Part shown: piece by piece, positions 16,263 to 24,714 of the stretch
How positions within the stretch are numbered: the first letter of the stretch is position 1
Layout of the letters: every line of letters begins with the position of its first letter
Source: Candidatus Kuenenia stuttgartensis
GTDB lineage: Bacteria > Planctomycetota > UBA11346
Length of the DNA stretch: 52,821 nucleotides
Direction: 5' to 3'
Assembly (NCBI GenBank): GCA_945876185.1
Contig: CAMCMZ010000017.1
Location: 1-52,821 of the forward strand
Translations under genes and position numbers: made by a program
Notes under the pieces: generated by a model
What the model was told of the DNA's origin: nothing
Seen by the model: the letters and a program-made list of their open reading frames with translations, nothing else
Database searches by the model: none

Positions 16263-19200
16263 ATGGATCCCGCCTCGGTCGGAGCGGGTAGTTCCCGGCT
16301 GGTGGTCCCCGTCCCTGCCGTGACACCCGTCCCCGCCGTGACACCCGGCACGGGGCAGGGATCAGGCACCCCGGCGGCGCTGACTGGAGCCCAGGCCGCG
16401 CTCACCGCGCAGATCCTGCAGCAGATCGCCGGCAACGGCGGCAGCGTGAGTGGCCGGGTGGTGGCGCCGCTCGGCAACGGCACCTGGCTGTTCAACATCC
16501 GTGGCGCGATGCTGGTCGCCGCGAGCGACCTGCCGCTGCGGCCCGACAGCGTGGTGATCGTGCGTCCCGGCACTTCCGGGGCGGACGGCACGCTGCGCCT
16601 GCGCGTGCAGAGCGCAGATGCGTTGGCGAATCCAGCCGCGCCCTCAACCGTTGATCCGCTCGACGCGTCGCTCGACCCACCGCTTAGCGAGCGGTTGCGT
16701 CAACTCGGCCTGCCCGACAGCCCGGCCGTGCGCCTCGCTTTCGCCGCGTTCACGGACGCTGGCGCGCCGCTTGATCGCGATCGCCTGCTGCGCGCTGCGG
16801 CGTCAATCCAGAGGACAGTCCAGGGGTCAGTCCAGTCGACTGTCGCCGCTCCGGTCGAGACCACAGCCGAGTCCATGCCGGCCAACGATCTGGGCAGGAA
16901 TACGGCCGCCGGATCGGCCCGGGCGGCGACGTCCAGCCCGGGCCCGGCGTCGATTCCGGCGACCGCCACCCCGGCTGCGAATACGCCGGACATTGCGACC
17001 CCCACGTCCAGCACGCTGCCGGCGGTGTTGGCGGCGCACGCCCTGCTCGCCCGCGCCGACCTGCCGGTGAACCCGGCGCTGCTCGCACTTGCCGTGCGCG
17101 CGGCAACCGGCGGCCTGCCCAACCTCGCCCAGGCGGTGCAGGATATCGCCCGGAGCAGGCCGGCGGCCTCAGCGAAGCTGAATGCCTCAGCGAAGCCGAG
17201 TACATCAGCGCAGCCGAGCACCACCGCCGCGTCGAAAATCGTCGCTGAACCGGCCGCGAACGCGGAACCGGTCGCGCCCTTACCCGCACTGGAGCAGGCA
17301 GTCCGGGAACCGCCGTCGCGCATCCTGTCGCCCGCCCCGCCATCGGGACCACCGGCCCAGCCGCTGTCGGAGCGAGGTTCGGTGGTGGCGAACCGGATCG
17401 GGGTGCACACAAACGTTGCCGCTCCCACCGTCGTTCCCGTCGTTCCCCTCCTTCCTTCCGTTCCTGCGGCGTCTGCGTGGACGGTGGCGGAAAATGCCGG
17501 GAAACCTGTGGCAACGCCAGGTGCTCAGCGGCCGCCGCTGTCTGACCCGCAGGTGAGGGTACCAGCGCCACGTCCGAGCGCCGTCGTCCCTGCAGGACGA
17601 CCGGTGCCGATTCCCGGCGCGGGGTCGACCGCCGCGATGGATCAGGCGCTAACCTCAGCACCAACGGGCCAAGCGGATCCACCGGTCGGAGGGTCAGTGG
17701 CGGTGGGTGATCCCGGCGATCATCCGGCCATGACCCGTGGAGCGCAGGTGCCGGCCGGGCTGCCTGCAACCAGCGCAGCGACCTCGACCGGCGCGGGCCC
17801 TGCAGCCCCGCGCCCTGGACTGGATCCACCGATCGGGCGATTAGCAGGGGCCATCTCGACGTTCCGACATTCCGCGTCCATCGTACCCGACGCGGTCGGT
17901 GGGCGGGCGTCCGATCCTGGCGTAGCTCTGCCAGCGTCTAGCCCAGGGCGACCCGCCCCAACGTTGACCGGATGGCCTGTATCGCTGGGAAAAACCGTGA
18001 CGTTGCCAGTACCCGAGGCGGTGCCGTCAGGGCAATCCGGGTCACCGCTAGCGAGCAAGTTGGGTGCCATGGCCGGCGTTCCGGTCGACTCCGATCCGAT
18101 CGCTGGATCAGATCGGTTGTCATCGCCGCCATTGGCCGTGACGGTGATCCATCCGCCTGATCCGCACGCGCGGGCTAAGACCGACTCGGCACCGCCACCC
18201 AGGTCTGATCCACGCGGCAATTCGGACAGCGGTGCGGGCGGCCTTGGTACCGCACGCCAATTTCCGCAACCGCAGGGGGTGGCTCTGCCGCGACCGTCAG
18301 GAACGGCAGCGGTCGTCCCGCCGACGATATCGGTTGGCGCTGATGCTGACCCATCGCCCGATGATCGGTCCCAGGTGCAGGAATTCGTCGCGCCTGAGCG
18401 TGACCTTCGCGCTGGTGCGCAGCTGGTGCCAGCTCCAGCGCGTCGGGATCCGATTCCACCGGGAACGACACCCTCATCCGGTTCGGTGCGGCTGCCGGCC
18501 GCGCCGGATCAGGTCGAGTCCATCGCGACCGCGGTCCGTGGCGATCCCAAGGACTCAGGTCGTGCTGTCGGTGTATCGCGGCATCAGCCACCTGCGCCCG
18601 GGTCGGTGATAACCACAGGGTTTCCCAGCGATCGCGCAGGTGAAGCTCCCCTGGTGCCAACCCGGCAGGCTGCGCCCGAACCAGCGATGCGGACGCCGGT
18701 CCAGGCAACCCCGAGCCGGACGCCTCCGATCGTTCCGGTTCTGCCCGGTGTGCCTCCTGCGGCGCAGCCCCAGCCCACTGGCGCAGCAGGTCACGATTCC
18801 GCCATTGCGCTGCGTCAGGTTCTGGACGGACTCGCCCAGCTGCCCGATCCCCAGCGCGACGGCGCGCCGGCGGTACTGCGGGCGTTCGCCCTGGCGGGCC
18901 TGGCCGGCGTGCCGGCGACGATGACCGGACCGCCGACCGCGTTGACGCCGATGAGCGTGATCCATCAGTTGGCGGCGTTGTTTTCAGCGATTGAGCAGCA
19001 CCCGCAGCCCGGCGCGGCAACCCCGCCGGACGCGATGCTTCCGGGGGCGGTGCTGACGCGTGTGACCGGGCCAGAATCGTCGGATCCGCTCTTGCGTGCA
19101 GCGCTCAGGCAGGCACCGGCCGGGTCGGAGGTAGCGATGTTGGGGCTGGCCAATCCCGAGCGTGCGAACCGTGAACCGGAGAACCTGGAATCGACCCGAC

Positions 19201-19820
19201 CGGAACCGGCAAAGTCGGATCCGCCGAGGCAGGAACCGGCCAGGTCCGAAACTGCCAAGCATGAACCTGCCAAGGCTGAACCTGCTAAGTCTGAATCAGT
19301 CAAGCCTGAGGTTTCCCGGGCCGCGTTACCGGATCCGGCCTCAGGGCGATCGCGACCCGAACCGGCCGTTGCGGACGCACCCCAGATCCCACCCGATCCA
19401 ATCGTCGACCGGCGCGCCTCCGTCGATCCGGATCTGGCCCAGGCGACGCTGAGGGCCGTGCGCGAGACCGTAGCGGAAACCGTGTTCAAACCCAGGGAAC
19501 TCGCTGACTACGATGTCGTGCTGCCGCTTCCGGCCGCGCCCGGCGGCCAACCCATGCCAGGCAGGATCGCCCTGGCCAGCCGTGGCACCAGCGGCGGCGG
19601 GCGCAGCGTGTGGATGCGGGTCGACACCGAACTGTCGCACCTGGGCAAGGTCAGCGTGCGCCTGAGCGGATCCGACGCCGGCGCGGTGGCGATCACCGTC
19701 ATCGCCGAACGCCGCGCCGCTGCCGCGCTCGAAGCAGCCGCTTCGGGCCTGAACACGGCGCTGTGCGATCTCGGGCTCGCCGCCGGCCTGCGCATCGCGG
19801 TGGAGGACGCGCCGTGGTAG
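16263..19820 (+). CDS. fliK: Very long flagellar hook-length control protein FliK
   Basis: FliK is secreted through the flagellar export gate and measures hook length. The last ~115 residues form the Flg_hook domain (VWMRVDTELSHLGKVSVRL, then a run of Ala/Glu ending in LGLAAGLRIAV). The rest is a Pro/Ala/Ser/Thr-rich linker of about 1000 residues with short degenerate repeats, including an EPAKxE-type series at about 19190-19310. At 1185 residues it is two to three times the usual length. ATG 16263 starts 4 bp after the fliA stop. The next gene overlaps its last 7 bases. Identity rests on the C-terminal domain and the neighbours. Confidence 0.85.
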   Translation: MDPASVGAGSSRLVVPVPAVTPVPAVTPGTGQGSGTPAALTGAQAALTAQILQQIAGNGGSVSGRVVAPLGNGTWLFNIRGAMLVAASDLPLRPDSVVIVRPGTSGADGTLRLRVQSADALANPAAPSTVDPLDASLDPPLSERLRQLGLPDSPAVRLAFAAFTDAGAPLDRDRLLRAAASIQRTVQGSVQSTVAAPVETTAESMPANDLGRNTAAGSARAATSSPGPASIPATATPAANTPDIATPTSSTLPAVLAAHALLARADLPVNPALLALAVRAATGGLPNLAQAVQDIARSRPAASAKLNASAKPSTSAQPSTTAASKIVAEPAANAEPVAPLPALEQAVREPPSRILSPAPPSGPPAQPLSERGSVVANRIGVHTNVAAPTVVPVVPLLPSVPAASAWTVAENAGKPVATPGAQRPPLSDPQVRVPAPRPSAVVPAGRPVPIPGAGSTAAMDQALTSAPTGQADPPVGGSVAVGDPGDHPAMTRGAQVPAGLPATSAATSTGAGPAAPRPGLDPPIGRLAGAISTFRHSASIVPDAVGGRASDPGVALPASSPGRPAPTLTGWPVSLGKTVTLPVPEAVPSGQSGSPLASKLGAMAGVPVDSDPIAGSDRLSSPPLAVTVIHPPDPHARAKTDSAPPPRSDPRGNSDSGAGGLGTARQFPQPQGVALPRPSGTAAVVPPTISVGADADPSPDDRSQVQEFVAPERDLRAGAQLVPAPARRDPIPPGTTPSSGSVRLPAAPDQVESIATAVRGDPKDSGRAVGVSRHQPPAPGSVITTGFPSDRAGEAPLVPTRQAAPEPAMRTPVQATPSRTPPIVPVLPGVPPAAQPQPTGAAGHDSAIALRQVLDGLAQLPDPQRDGAPAVLRAFALAGLAGVPATMTGPPTALTPMSVIHQLAALFSAIEQHPQPGAATPPDAMLPGAVLTRVTGPESSDPLLRAALRQAPAGSEVAMLGLANPERANREPENLESTRPEPAKSDPPRQEPARSETAKHEPAKAEPAKSESVKPEVSRAALPDPASGRSRPEPAVADAPQIPPDPIVDRRASVDPDLAQATLRAVRETVAETVFKPRELADYDVVLPLPAAPGGQPMPGRIALASRGTSGGGRSVWMRVDTELSHLGKVSVRLSGSDAGAVAITVIAERRAAAALEAAASGLNTALCDLGLAAGLRIAVEDAPW

Positions 19821-20206
19821 ACGGTGATCAGCAACCTCGCAAACCGCGCCCGCGCGGCCAGGGCGCCCTGACGCGTGGCCTCGCAGAGGCTGGCGACGCC
19901 GACGACCATCGCCGCCGTGCGGTGGCGATGCGCTACCGCGACGATGTCGACCACGCGCCTCGCCTGGTCGCCAAGGGCCAGGGCGACCTTGCCGAGCGCA
20001 TCATCGCCCTCGCGCGGTTGCACGGCATCCCGCTGCACGAGGACCGCGACCTGGTGCGCCTGCTCGGTCTGCTTGAGGTCGACGTCGAAGTGCCGCCGCA
20101 GCTTTACCGCGCCCTTGCCGAGATCCTGGCGCACCTGTACCGCGCCAATCATCAGGCGGGATCAAGCATGGGTGCAAAGGCGGCACCAGGTCCTGCGTCT
20201 GGCTGA
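19814..20206 (+). CDS. FlhB C-terminal-domain-like protein (FhlB/YlqH type)
   Basis: A 130-residue protein that carries only the cytoplasmic part of the FlhB/EscU export-gate family. Visible conserved segments are AVAMRYRDDVDHAPRLVAKG, the helix LAERIIALARLHGIPLHED, and VPPQLYRALAEILAHLY. The NPTH autocleavage site and the membrane domain of FlhB are absent. In Bacillus and others, FlhB homologues of this kind lie next to FliK. GTG 19814 overlaps the end of fliK by 7 bp. It probably helps switch export specificity together with FliK. Confidence 0.85.
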   Translation: MVDGDQQPRKPRPRGQGALTRGLAEAGDADDHRRRAVAMRYRDDVDHAPRLVAKGQGDLAERIIALARLHGIPLHEDRDLVRLLGLLEVDVEVPPQLYRALAEILAHLYRANHQAGSSMGAKAAPGPASG

Positions 20207-20209
20207 TTC

Positions 20210-20257
20210 GTTCAGCAAAGCGTTCAGCAATTCGTTTAGCAATTCGTTTAGTAAACG
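20210..20257. repeat. Four tandem 12-bp repeats
   Basis: Units of 12 bp based on GTTTAGCAATTC start at 20210, 20222, 20234 and 20246, with the last unit diverging. They lie just past the flagellar module and beside a terminator hairpin. Confidence 0.6.
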
Positions 20258-20259
20258 AA

Positions 20260-20287
20260 GACAGGCAGGCCTTGCGGCCTGCCTGTC
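20260..20287 (-). terminator. Hairpin terminator between flagellar module and HU
   Basis: A perfect 12-bp stem (GACAGGCAGGCC, 20260-20271, with 20276-20287) and 4-nt loop. On the minus strand it is followed by TTCGTTTAC, so it best fits termination of the HU transcript. It may also stop the convergent flagellar transcript. Confidence 0.7.
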
Positions 20288-20336
20288 AGGAATCGAAACC
20301 GATTCAGTCAGTCCCGCGTCAGCGGAACCAGCCGGT

Positions 20337-20699
20337 TCAGATCGAAGTTTTGGCGTCCTTGGAGAAGCGGAAGACGAGCTTCTTACGCTTGGGCTTGGCG
20401 GCGATGGTGATCTTCTCGCCGGTCTTGGGGTTGATGCCTTCGCGCGCCGGACGGGCGGCGAGTTCGCGCACCTTGACTTTGCCCACGCCGACGACGAGGC
20501 CGCCCGACTTGCTCTTGGCATAGTCGATGGCGACGGCGGAATAGGCGTCGATGAGGGCAGCGACCTGCTTGCGGCTCAGGGAGCCGAGCTTGGCCTTCTC
20601 AACCGCACCGATGAGGTGGTTGATGAGCTGCGATTTGGTGTAGCCCTTGCCTGAGGCGCTTGCCTTGCCGAGGGTGGTGACTTTAGCCGTTCTGGCCAT
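20337..20699 (-). CDS. HU/IHF-family DNA-binding protein
   Basis: A 120-residue nucleoid protein. YTKSQLINHLIGAVEKAKLG is the dimerisation helix region, and GKVKVRELAARPAREGINPK is the family's beta-arm signature with the DNA-intercalating proline region (NPKTGEKI). An N-terminal basic extension of ~18 residues and a C-terminal KPKRKKLVFRF segment make it longer than HU of E. coli (90). ATG 20699 has GGGAG 5 nt upstream. It may bend or package DNA. Confidence 0.92.
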   Translation of the reverse strand: MARTAKVTTLGKASASGKGYTKSQLINHLIGAVEKAKLGSLSRKQVAALIDAYSAVAIDYAKSKSGGLVVGVGKVKVRELAARPAREGINPKTGEKITIAAKPKRKKLVFRFSKDAKTSI

Positions 20700-21006
20700 G
20701 GGATCTCCCGCTGGGGGGGTTGGGGGTGAGGATGTGGCGCTTTCTACAGGTGTTTTGTCCACGTCAACACCAAACCCTGCATTTTGCCGGTGTAGCGCAG
20801 AAGTGTGTGCGATCGTCAGGTTTTTATCAGCGATTGAGCGAGCCGCTTTGCGGGCCAGGCGAGCGCGGTTTGCAGCCGGTGAACGTGGTGGTGGCGGCCT
20901 TGGCAGCAGGAGGCGTACCGTGCAGACACCTCGACCCCGGCTTTGTGCCTTTGCACCGGTGCGGCCGACCGCTAGGAATGACCGTGGACACTCGCGAGGA
21001 CGAACG
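20700..21006. other. Divergent intergenic region, HU / coiled-coil gene
   Basis: The 307-bp gap between the two divergent starts should carry both promoters. Beside the tentative HU promoter, nothing specific can be picked out for the plus-strand gene except a GAGGA Shine-Dalgarno-like sequence just before 21007. The frame of the downstream gene is open through here, but the translated sequence lacks its coiled-coil character. Confidence 0.4.
20741..20767 (-). promoter_or_regulatory. Possible promoter of the HU gene
   Basis: On the minus strand TTGACG (20767-20762) matches five of six bases of a -35 box, and TAGAAA (20746-20741) is a fair -10 box, but the 15-bp spacing is short. It lies 42 bp upstream of the HU start. 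This is a pattern match only. Confidence 0.3.
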
Positions 21007-24000
21007 ATGCCAGCCCCCGATCAGCCGCAGTCCCCGGGACGCAAGTCCGACATCAGCCCGGAACTGTCGGCCCTCGCCGGCCAGGTCGATCGGCTGCGCT
21101 CCGACAAGGAGCGGCTTGAGGCCGACCTCAACGAGGTCCGCCGCAACATGATCAAGACGCTGACCGCCTCGGGCGAGTTGCTCAAGGCCGTCCAATCGCT
21201 CGACAAGGACTACTTCGGCGGCCGCTTCGACGGCCAGGCCCAAGCCCAGCCGAAGTCGCCGCAGCGTGACTACGCGACGGCGGTGCAGGTGGTCAATGCC
21301 GCCGGCGAGGAACTGGTCAACAAGGGTTCCGCCTTCGCCGACAGCCCGGTGCTGCGCGATCATCTCGCAACACTTGTCCAGGCTTTTACCAGCCTGCGCA
21401 GCGAAGCCCTGAGCCTGGAGGAAAAAGTCCTGCAGGCCATCAACCTGCCGGTGAAAAAAGACGCGCTGCCCGCGCGCAGCTTCCCCGAGGACAATCCTCT
21501 CGCCCTGCTCAGTGAGGCCGGGCATTTCGTGCGCGACGTGCAGGGCCTGTTGCAGCGCACCACGCGCGGGATCGCCGGGCTCGAGACCATGCTGCGCGAC
21601 GCCGAGCAGGCGGTCACGCCGGTGAACGCCGAGCAGATCTCGGCGCAGTTGACCGGCGAACTGAAGGAGCGCGACGCCGAACTCGACCGCCTGCGCCGCC
21701 AGGCGCTGGCGCAGCAGGAGGAGTTCGCCGCGGTCGAAGCAGGGCTCAAGGCCGAACTCGCTTTCGCGCAGGAAGCGATCGAGCGCGAGAACGAGTTGCG
21801 CCAGGGCGACTGCGCCGAGGTGCGCAGTCTCGCGGATGAGATCCATCGCCTCGCCGCTGCCGATCCCGACGTCAAGCGCAGCGACGACCTCGACATCACG
21901 GTGTCGGTGCTGCGTGAATCCCTGGTAAACAACGGCAGCGGCATCGATGCCCTCACGTCCGGGGCTGAAGCCGTGCTGATCGGCTGGGCCAAGGTGGTCA
22001 CCGACCGCACCCGTTCCGTGGTCGAAGAACTCGGCGCGCTGCGCAAGCGCCTCATCGACGCCGAGTCCCGCGCCCAGGCCGGCCATGGCAACGCCGAGGC
22101 GTTGGTTCGGGCCAAGGATCAATTGCACCGGCTGGCCGAAGAGCTTGCCCAGGCGAAGGCGGCGGCCGCCGCCGCTGACTCGCGCGCCGATCAGACGGCG
22201 AAGCACGCCCAGGATCACGTCAACCGGCGCGACACTGAGCTCGCCGCGCTGCAGGGTCGTTTGGCTCTGGCTGAGGCAGCCGCGAAGCAGGCGGCCCAGT
22301 CCGGCGGCGCTAACGCCGAGGCGCTGGTCAAGGCGAAAGACGCCGCCCAGAAGCTGTCCGATGAGCTAGCCCAGGCAAAGACCGCATCCGCGGCTGCCGG
22401 CAAGCGGGCTGACGAATCCGCGCGGCTCGCCGCCGAATCCGCCGCCAAGCACGCCGCCGAGGTCAAATCGCTGCAAGACCGGCTGGCCCAGGCCGAGATC
22501 ACTGCCAAGAAGGCCGCACTCCTTGAAACCGCCCAACGCGAACAGGCGCGCGCCGCCGAAGACCTGCGCCGGCGCGCGGTCGAGGCCGAGCGCACCGCCG
22601 GCGAACGCGCCGACGCCCTGCGCAAGCTCGACGATGAGATCCGCAAGCGCGAGGCCGAGATCGGCAAGCTGCGCGAACAACAGGCCGCCGCGACCGCGCG
22701 CCATGACGAGGAGCGCAAGCAGCTCCAGGCGCGCCTCGCCAGCGGCGAGAGCGCCAGCGCCGAGGTCGCGCGCATCAATGGCCAGCTCGCCGAACTGCGC
22801 GCCCGCCTGCAATCCGCCCAGGAACAGCTCGCCGCGCGCGAGACCGAACTGGCGTCGATCACCCAGGCCCGGACCAAGGCGATCGCCGACCACGAGGCCT
22901 CCACCGCCGCGCTGCAGACCCGCACCGCCGCCGCGACCCAGCTCGAACGCGACCTGAACGTCGCCAAGGATCAGCTCGCCGAAACGACCCGCGCCCGCCA
23001 GGCGCTCGAAACCTCGCTCGCGGCCCGGGCCGAAGAGCTGAAGACCCGCGACGCCGACCTGGTGAAGGTGCGCGACCAGCTCGTCCAGGCCGAGCGCGCC
23101 CGCGCCACCGCCGTGGCCACTATGGACGCCCGCCTGCGCGAGGGCGAGCAGGCCGCGCGCGCCGCCGCCAAGGCGCACGAGATCGAGGTCGCCGAGGCGC
23201 GCACCCGTGCCGCCGCCGCCGAACGCGCGGTCACCGACCTGCGTCGCGCCACTGAGGCCGGTTCGGGCGAGGCCAACCGCCTGCGCGACGAGGGCCAGCG
23301 CCTCGCCGCCGAAGTGACCCGCCTGACCACAGCACTGGAACAATCCACCGCGCGCGAGAAGCAGGTGGTCGCCGCCAAGGAGCGCAGCGACCAGGACGTG
23401 GTCGCGCTCAAGGCGAAATACGACGAACAGAAGCAGGGCAGCGAGTCCGCGTCGGCCGCCCTGCGCGACGAGGTCGCGGGCCTGAAGCGCCAGCTCGCCG
23501 CGGTGTCCAGCACCGAACAGTCCGCGCGCAAGGATACCGAGCGCATCGCCAACGAGGTGCGCAGCACCGGCGAACGCGCCGCTGCGCTTGAACGCGAACT
23601 CGCGCAACTGCGTTCAGCACGCGACCAGGCCGAGCAGGGCCGCGCCGCCGCCGGGCGCGAGCGCGATCTCCTCCAGGCCCGCTTGGCCGAGGCGACCACC
23701 GAGATCAAGCGCACCGTCGAGGCGCGCGACCAGCTTTCCCGCTCACTCGAACAGGCCCGGGTCGATGCCGAACGCGCCCGCGCCTCAGCGACCGAGGCCA
23801 CAGGCCGCGTTGAACAACTCACCACCCAGCTCACCCAGGCGCGGACCCAGCTCACCACCGCCGTGGCCGCGCGCGAGGAAGCTGCCGCCGCCAAGGCCGC
23901 CTTTGCCGAGGTGGAGACGAAACTCACCGCTGATCTGGCCTCAGCCCGCGGCAGCGCGACCCAGACTGCCGCTGATCGCGACCGCCTGAAAGCGACCAAC

Positions 24001-24645
24001 GAACGCCTGGTGCAGGAGCAGCAGGCGCTCGGACGCCGGCTCGAAGAACGCGAATCGCAGCTCACGATTCGCAATGCCGAACTGACCCGGCAACTGTCGG
24101 AGCTGAAGACCATCAACGCCCGGCTGGAGCACGAACGCACCCAGGCCGAGGCCGCCCGCCGCACCACCCCCGCCGACCAGCGCGAGAACTCCGGCGTCTG
24201 GAGCAAGCGCCTGGCCGAGGCCACCGCCCAGACCGAAGAAGCCAAGGCCCGCGCCGTCGCCATGACCGCCGAGGTCGAACGGCTGAAGACCCAGCTCGCC
24301 GACGCCGAAAAGGACCTCGCCGCCGGCACCGAGACCCGCCGCCGCATCGCCACGCTGGAACAGGAAACCGCGACCGTGCGCTATGAGGCCGCCCAGGCGA
24401 AGGCCCAGGCCGCCGATGCCGCCGCCCAGGTCAACGCCTCCAAGGGCAAGCTGCTCGAACTCGGCGCCAGCTGGCAGCGCAAGTGGGTCGAAGCGACGCT
24501 GCTGCTGAAACATGCCCAGGCCGCCTGTGAAAAAGCCAAGCAGCAGCACATTGAGGACGTCGCCACCCTCGACGAATTCAAGACCGTCGCGCGCGAGAAG
24601 ATCGCGGAACTCACCGCCCAGGTGCAGGCGAAGAAGCCGGGGTGA
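21007..24645 (+). CDS. Giant coiled-coil protein, function unknown
   Basis: A 1212-residue protein that is helical almost throughout. Residues 1-350 look less repetitive and may form a folded or docking region (with PVLRDHLATLVQAF and NPLALLSEAGHFVRDVQGLL). From about 350 to the end it is a near-continuous Ala/Glu/Arg/Gln heptad coiled coil. A ~75-residue unit starting NAEALV is duplicated (window ~22085 and ~22310). There is no signal peptide, membrane helix, Walker motif or hinge, so it is not an SMC protein. ATG 21007 has GAGGA about 6 nt upstream. A cytoskeletal or scaffold role is likely from shape alone; the family is not recognised. Confidence 0.75.
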   Translation: MPAPDQPQSPGRKSDISPELSALAGQVDRLRSDKERLEADLNEVRRNMIKTLTASGELLKAVQSLDKDYFGGRFDGQAQAQPKSPQRDYATAVQVVNAAGEELVNKGSAFADSPVLRDHLATLVQAFTSLRSEALSLEEKVLQAINLPVKKDALPARSFPEDNPLALLSEAGHFVRDVQGLLQRTTRGIAGLETMLRDAEQAVTPVNAEQISAQLTGELKERDAELDRLRRQALAQQEEFAAVEAGLKAELAFAQEAIERENELRQGDCAEVRSLADEIHRLAAADPDVKRSDDLDITVSVLRESLVNNGSGIDALTSGAEAVLIGWAKVVTDRTRSVVEELGALRKRLIDAESRAQAGHGNAEALVRAKDQLHRLAEELAQAKAAAAAADSRADQTAKHAQDHVNRRDTELAALQGRLALAEAAAKQAAQSGGANAEALVKAKDAAQKLSDELAQAKTASAAAGKRADESARLAAESAAKHAAEVKSLQDRLAQAEITAKKAALLETAQREQARAAEDLRRRAVEAERTAGERADALRKLDDEIRKREAEIGKLREQQAAATARHDEERKQLQARLASGESASAEVARINGQLAELRARLQSAQEQLAARETELASITQARTKAIADHEASTAALQTRTAAATQLERDLNVAKDQLAETTRARQALETSLAARAEELKTRDADLVKVRDQLVQAERARATAVATMDARLREGEQAARAAAKAHEIEVAEARTRAAAAERAVTDLRRATEAGSGEANRLRDEGQRLAAEVTRLTTALEQSTAREKQVVAAKERSDQDVVALKAKYDEQKQGSESASAALRDEVAGLKRQLAAVSSTEQSARKDTERIANEVRSTGERAAALERELAQLRSARDQAEQGRAAAGRERDLLQARLAEATTEIKRTVEARDQLSRSLEQARVDAERARASATEATGRVEQLTTQLTQARTQLTTAVAAREEAAAAKAAFAEVETKLTADLASARGSATQTAADRDRLKATNERLVQEQQALGRRLEERESQLTIRNAELTRQLSELKTINARLEHERTQAEAARRTTPADQRENSGVWSKRLAEATAQTEEAKARAVAMTAEVERLKTQLADAEKDLAAGTETRRRIATLEQETATVRYEAAQAKAQAADAAAQVNASKGKLLELGASWQRKWVEATLLLKHAQAACEKAKQQHIEDVATLDEFKTVAREKIAELTAQVQAKKPG

Positions 24646-24714
24646 TGAACCGACTTGGTCGGTAGCCCGGAGGCATCTGTCAGCTCCGCTATGCGCGGGA
24701 GGAGATATCGGAAG

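Noticed and set aside
21007..24645. SMC/Rad50-type chromosome segregation ATPase
   Set aside because: No Walker A, Walker B, signature motif or hinge domain; coiled coil alone does not support it.
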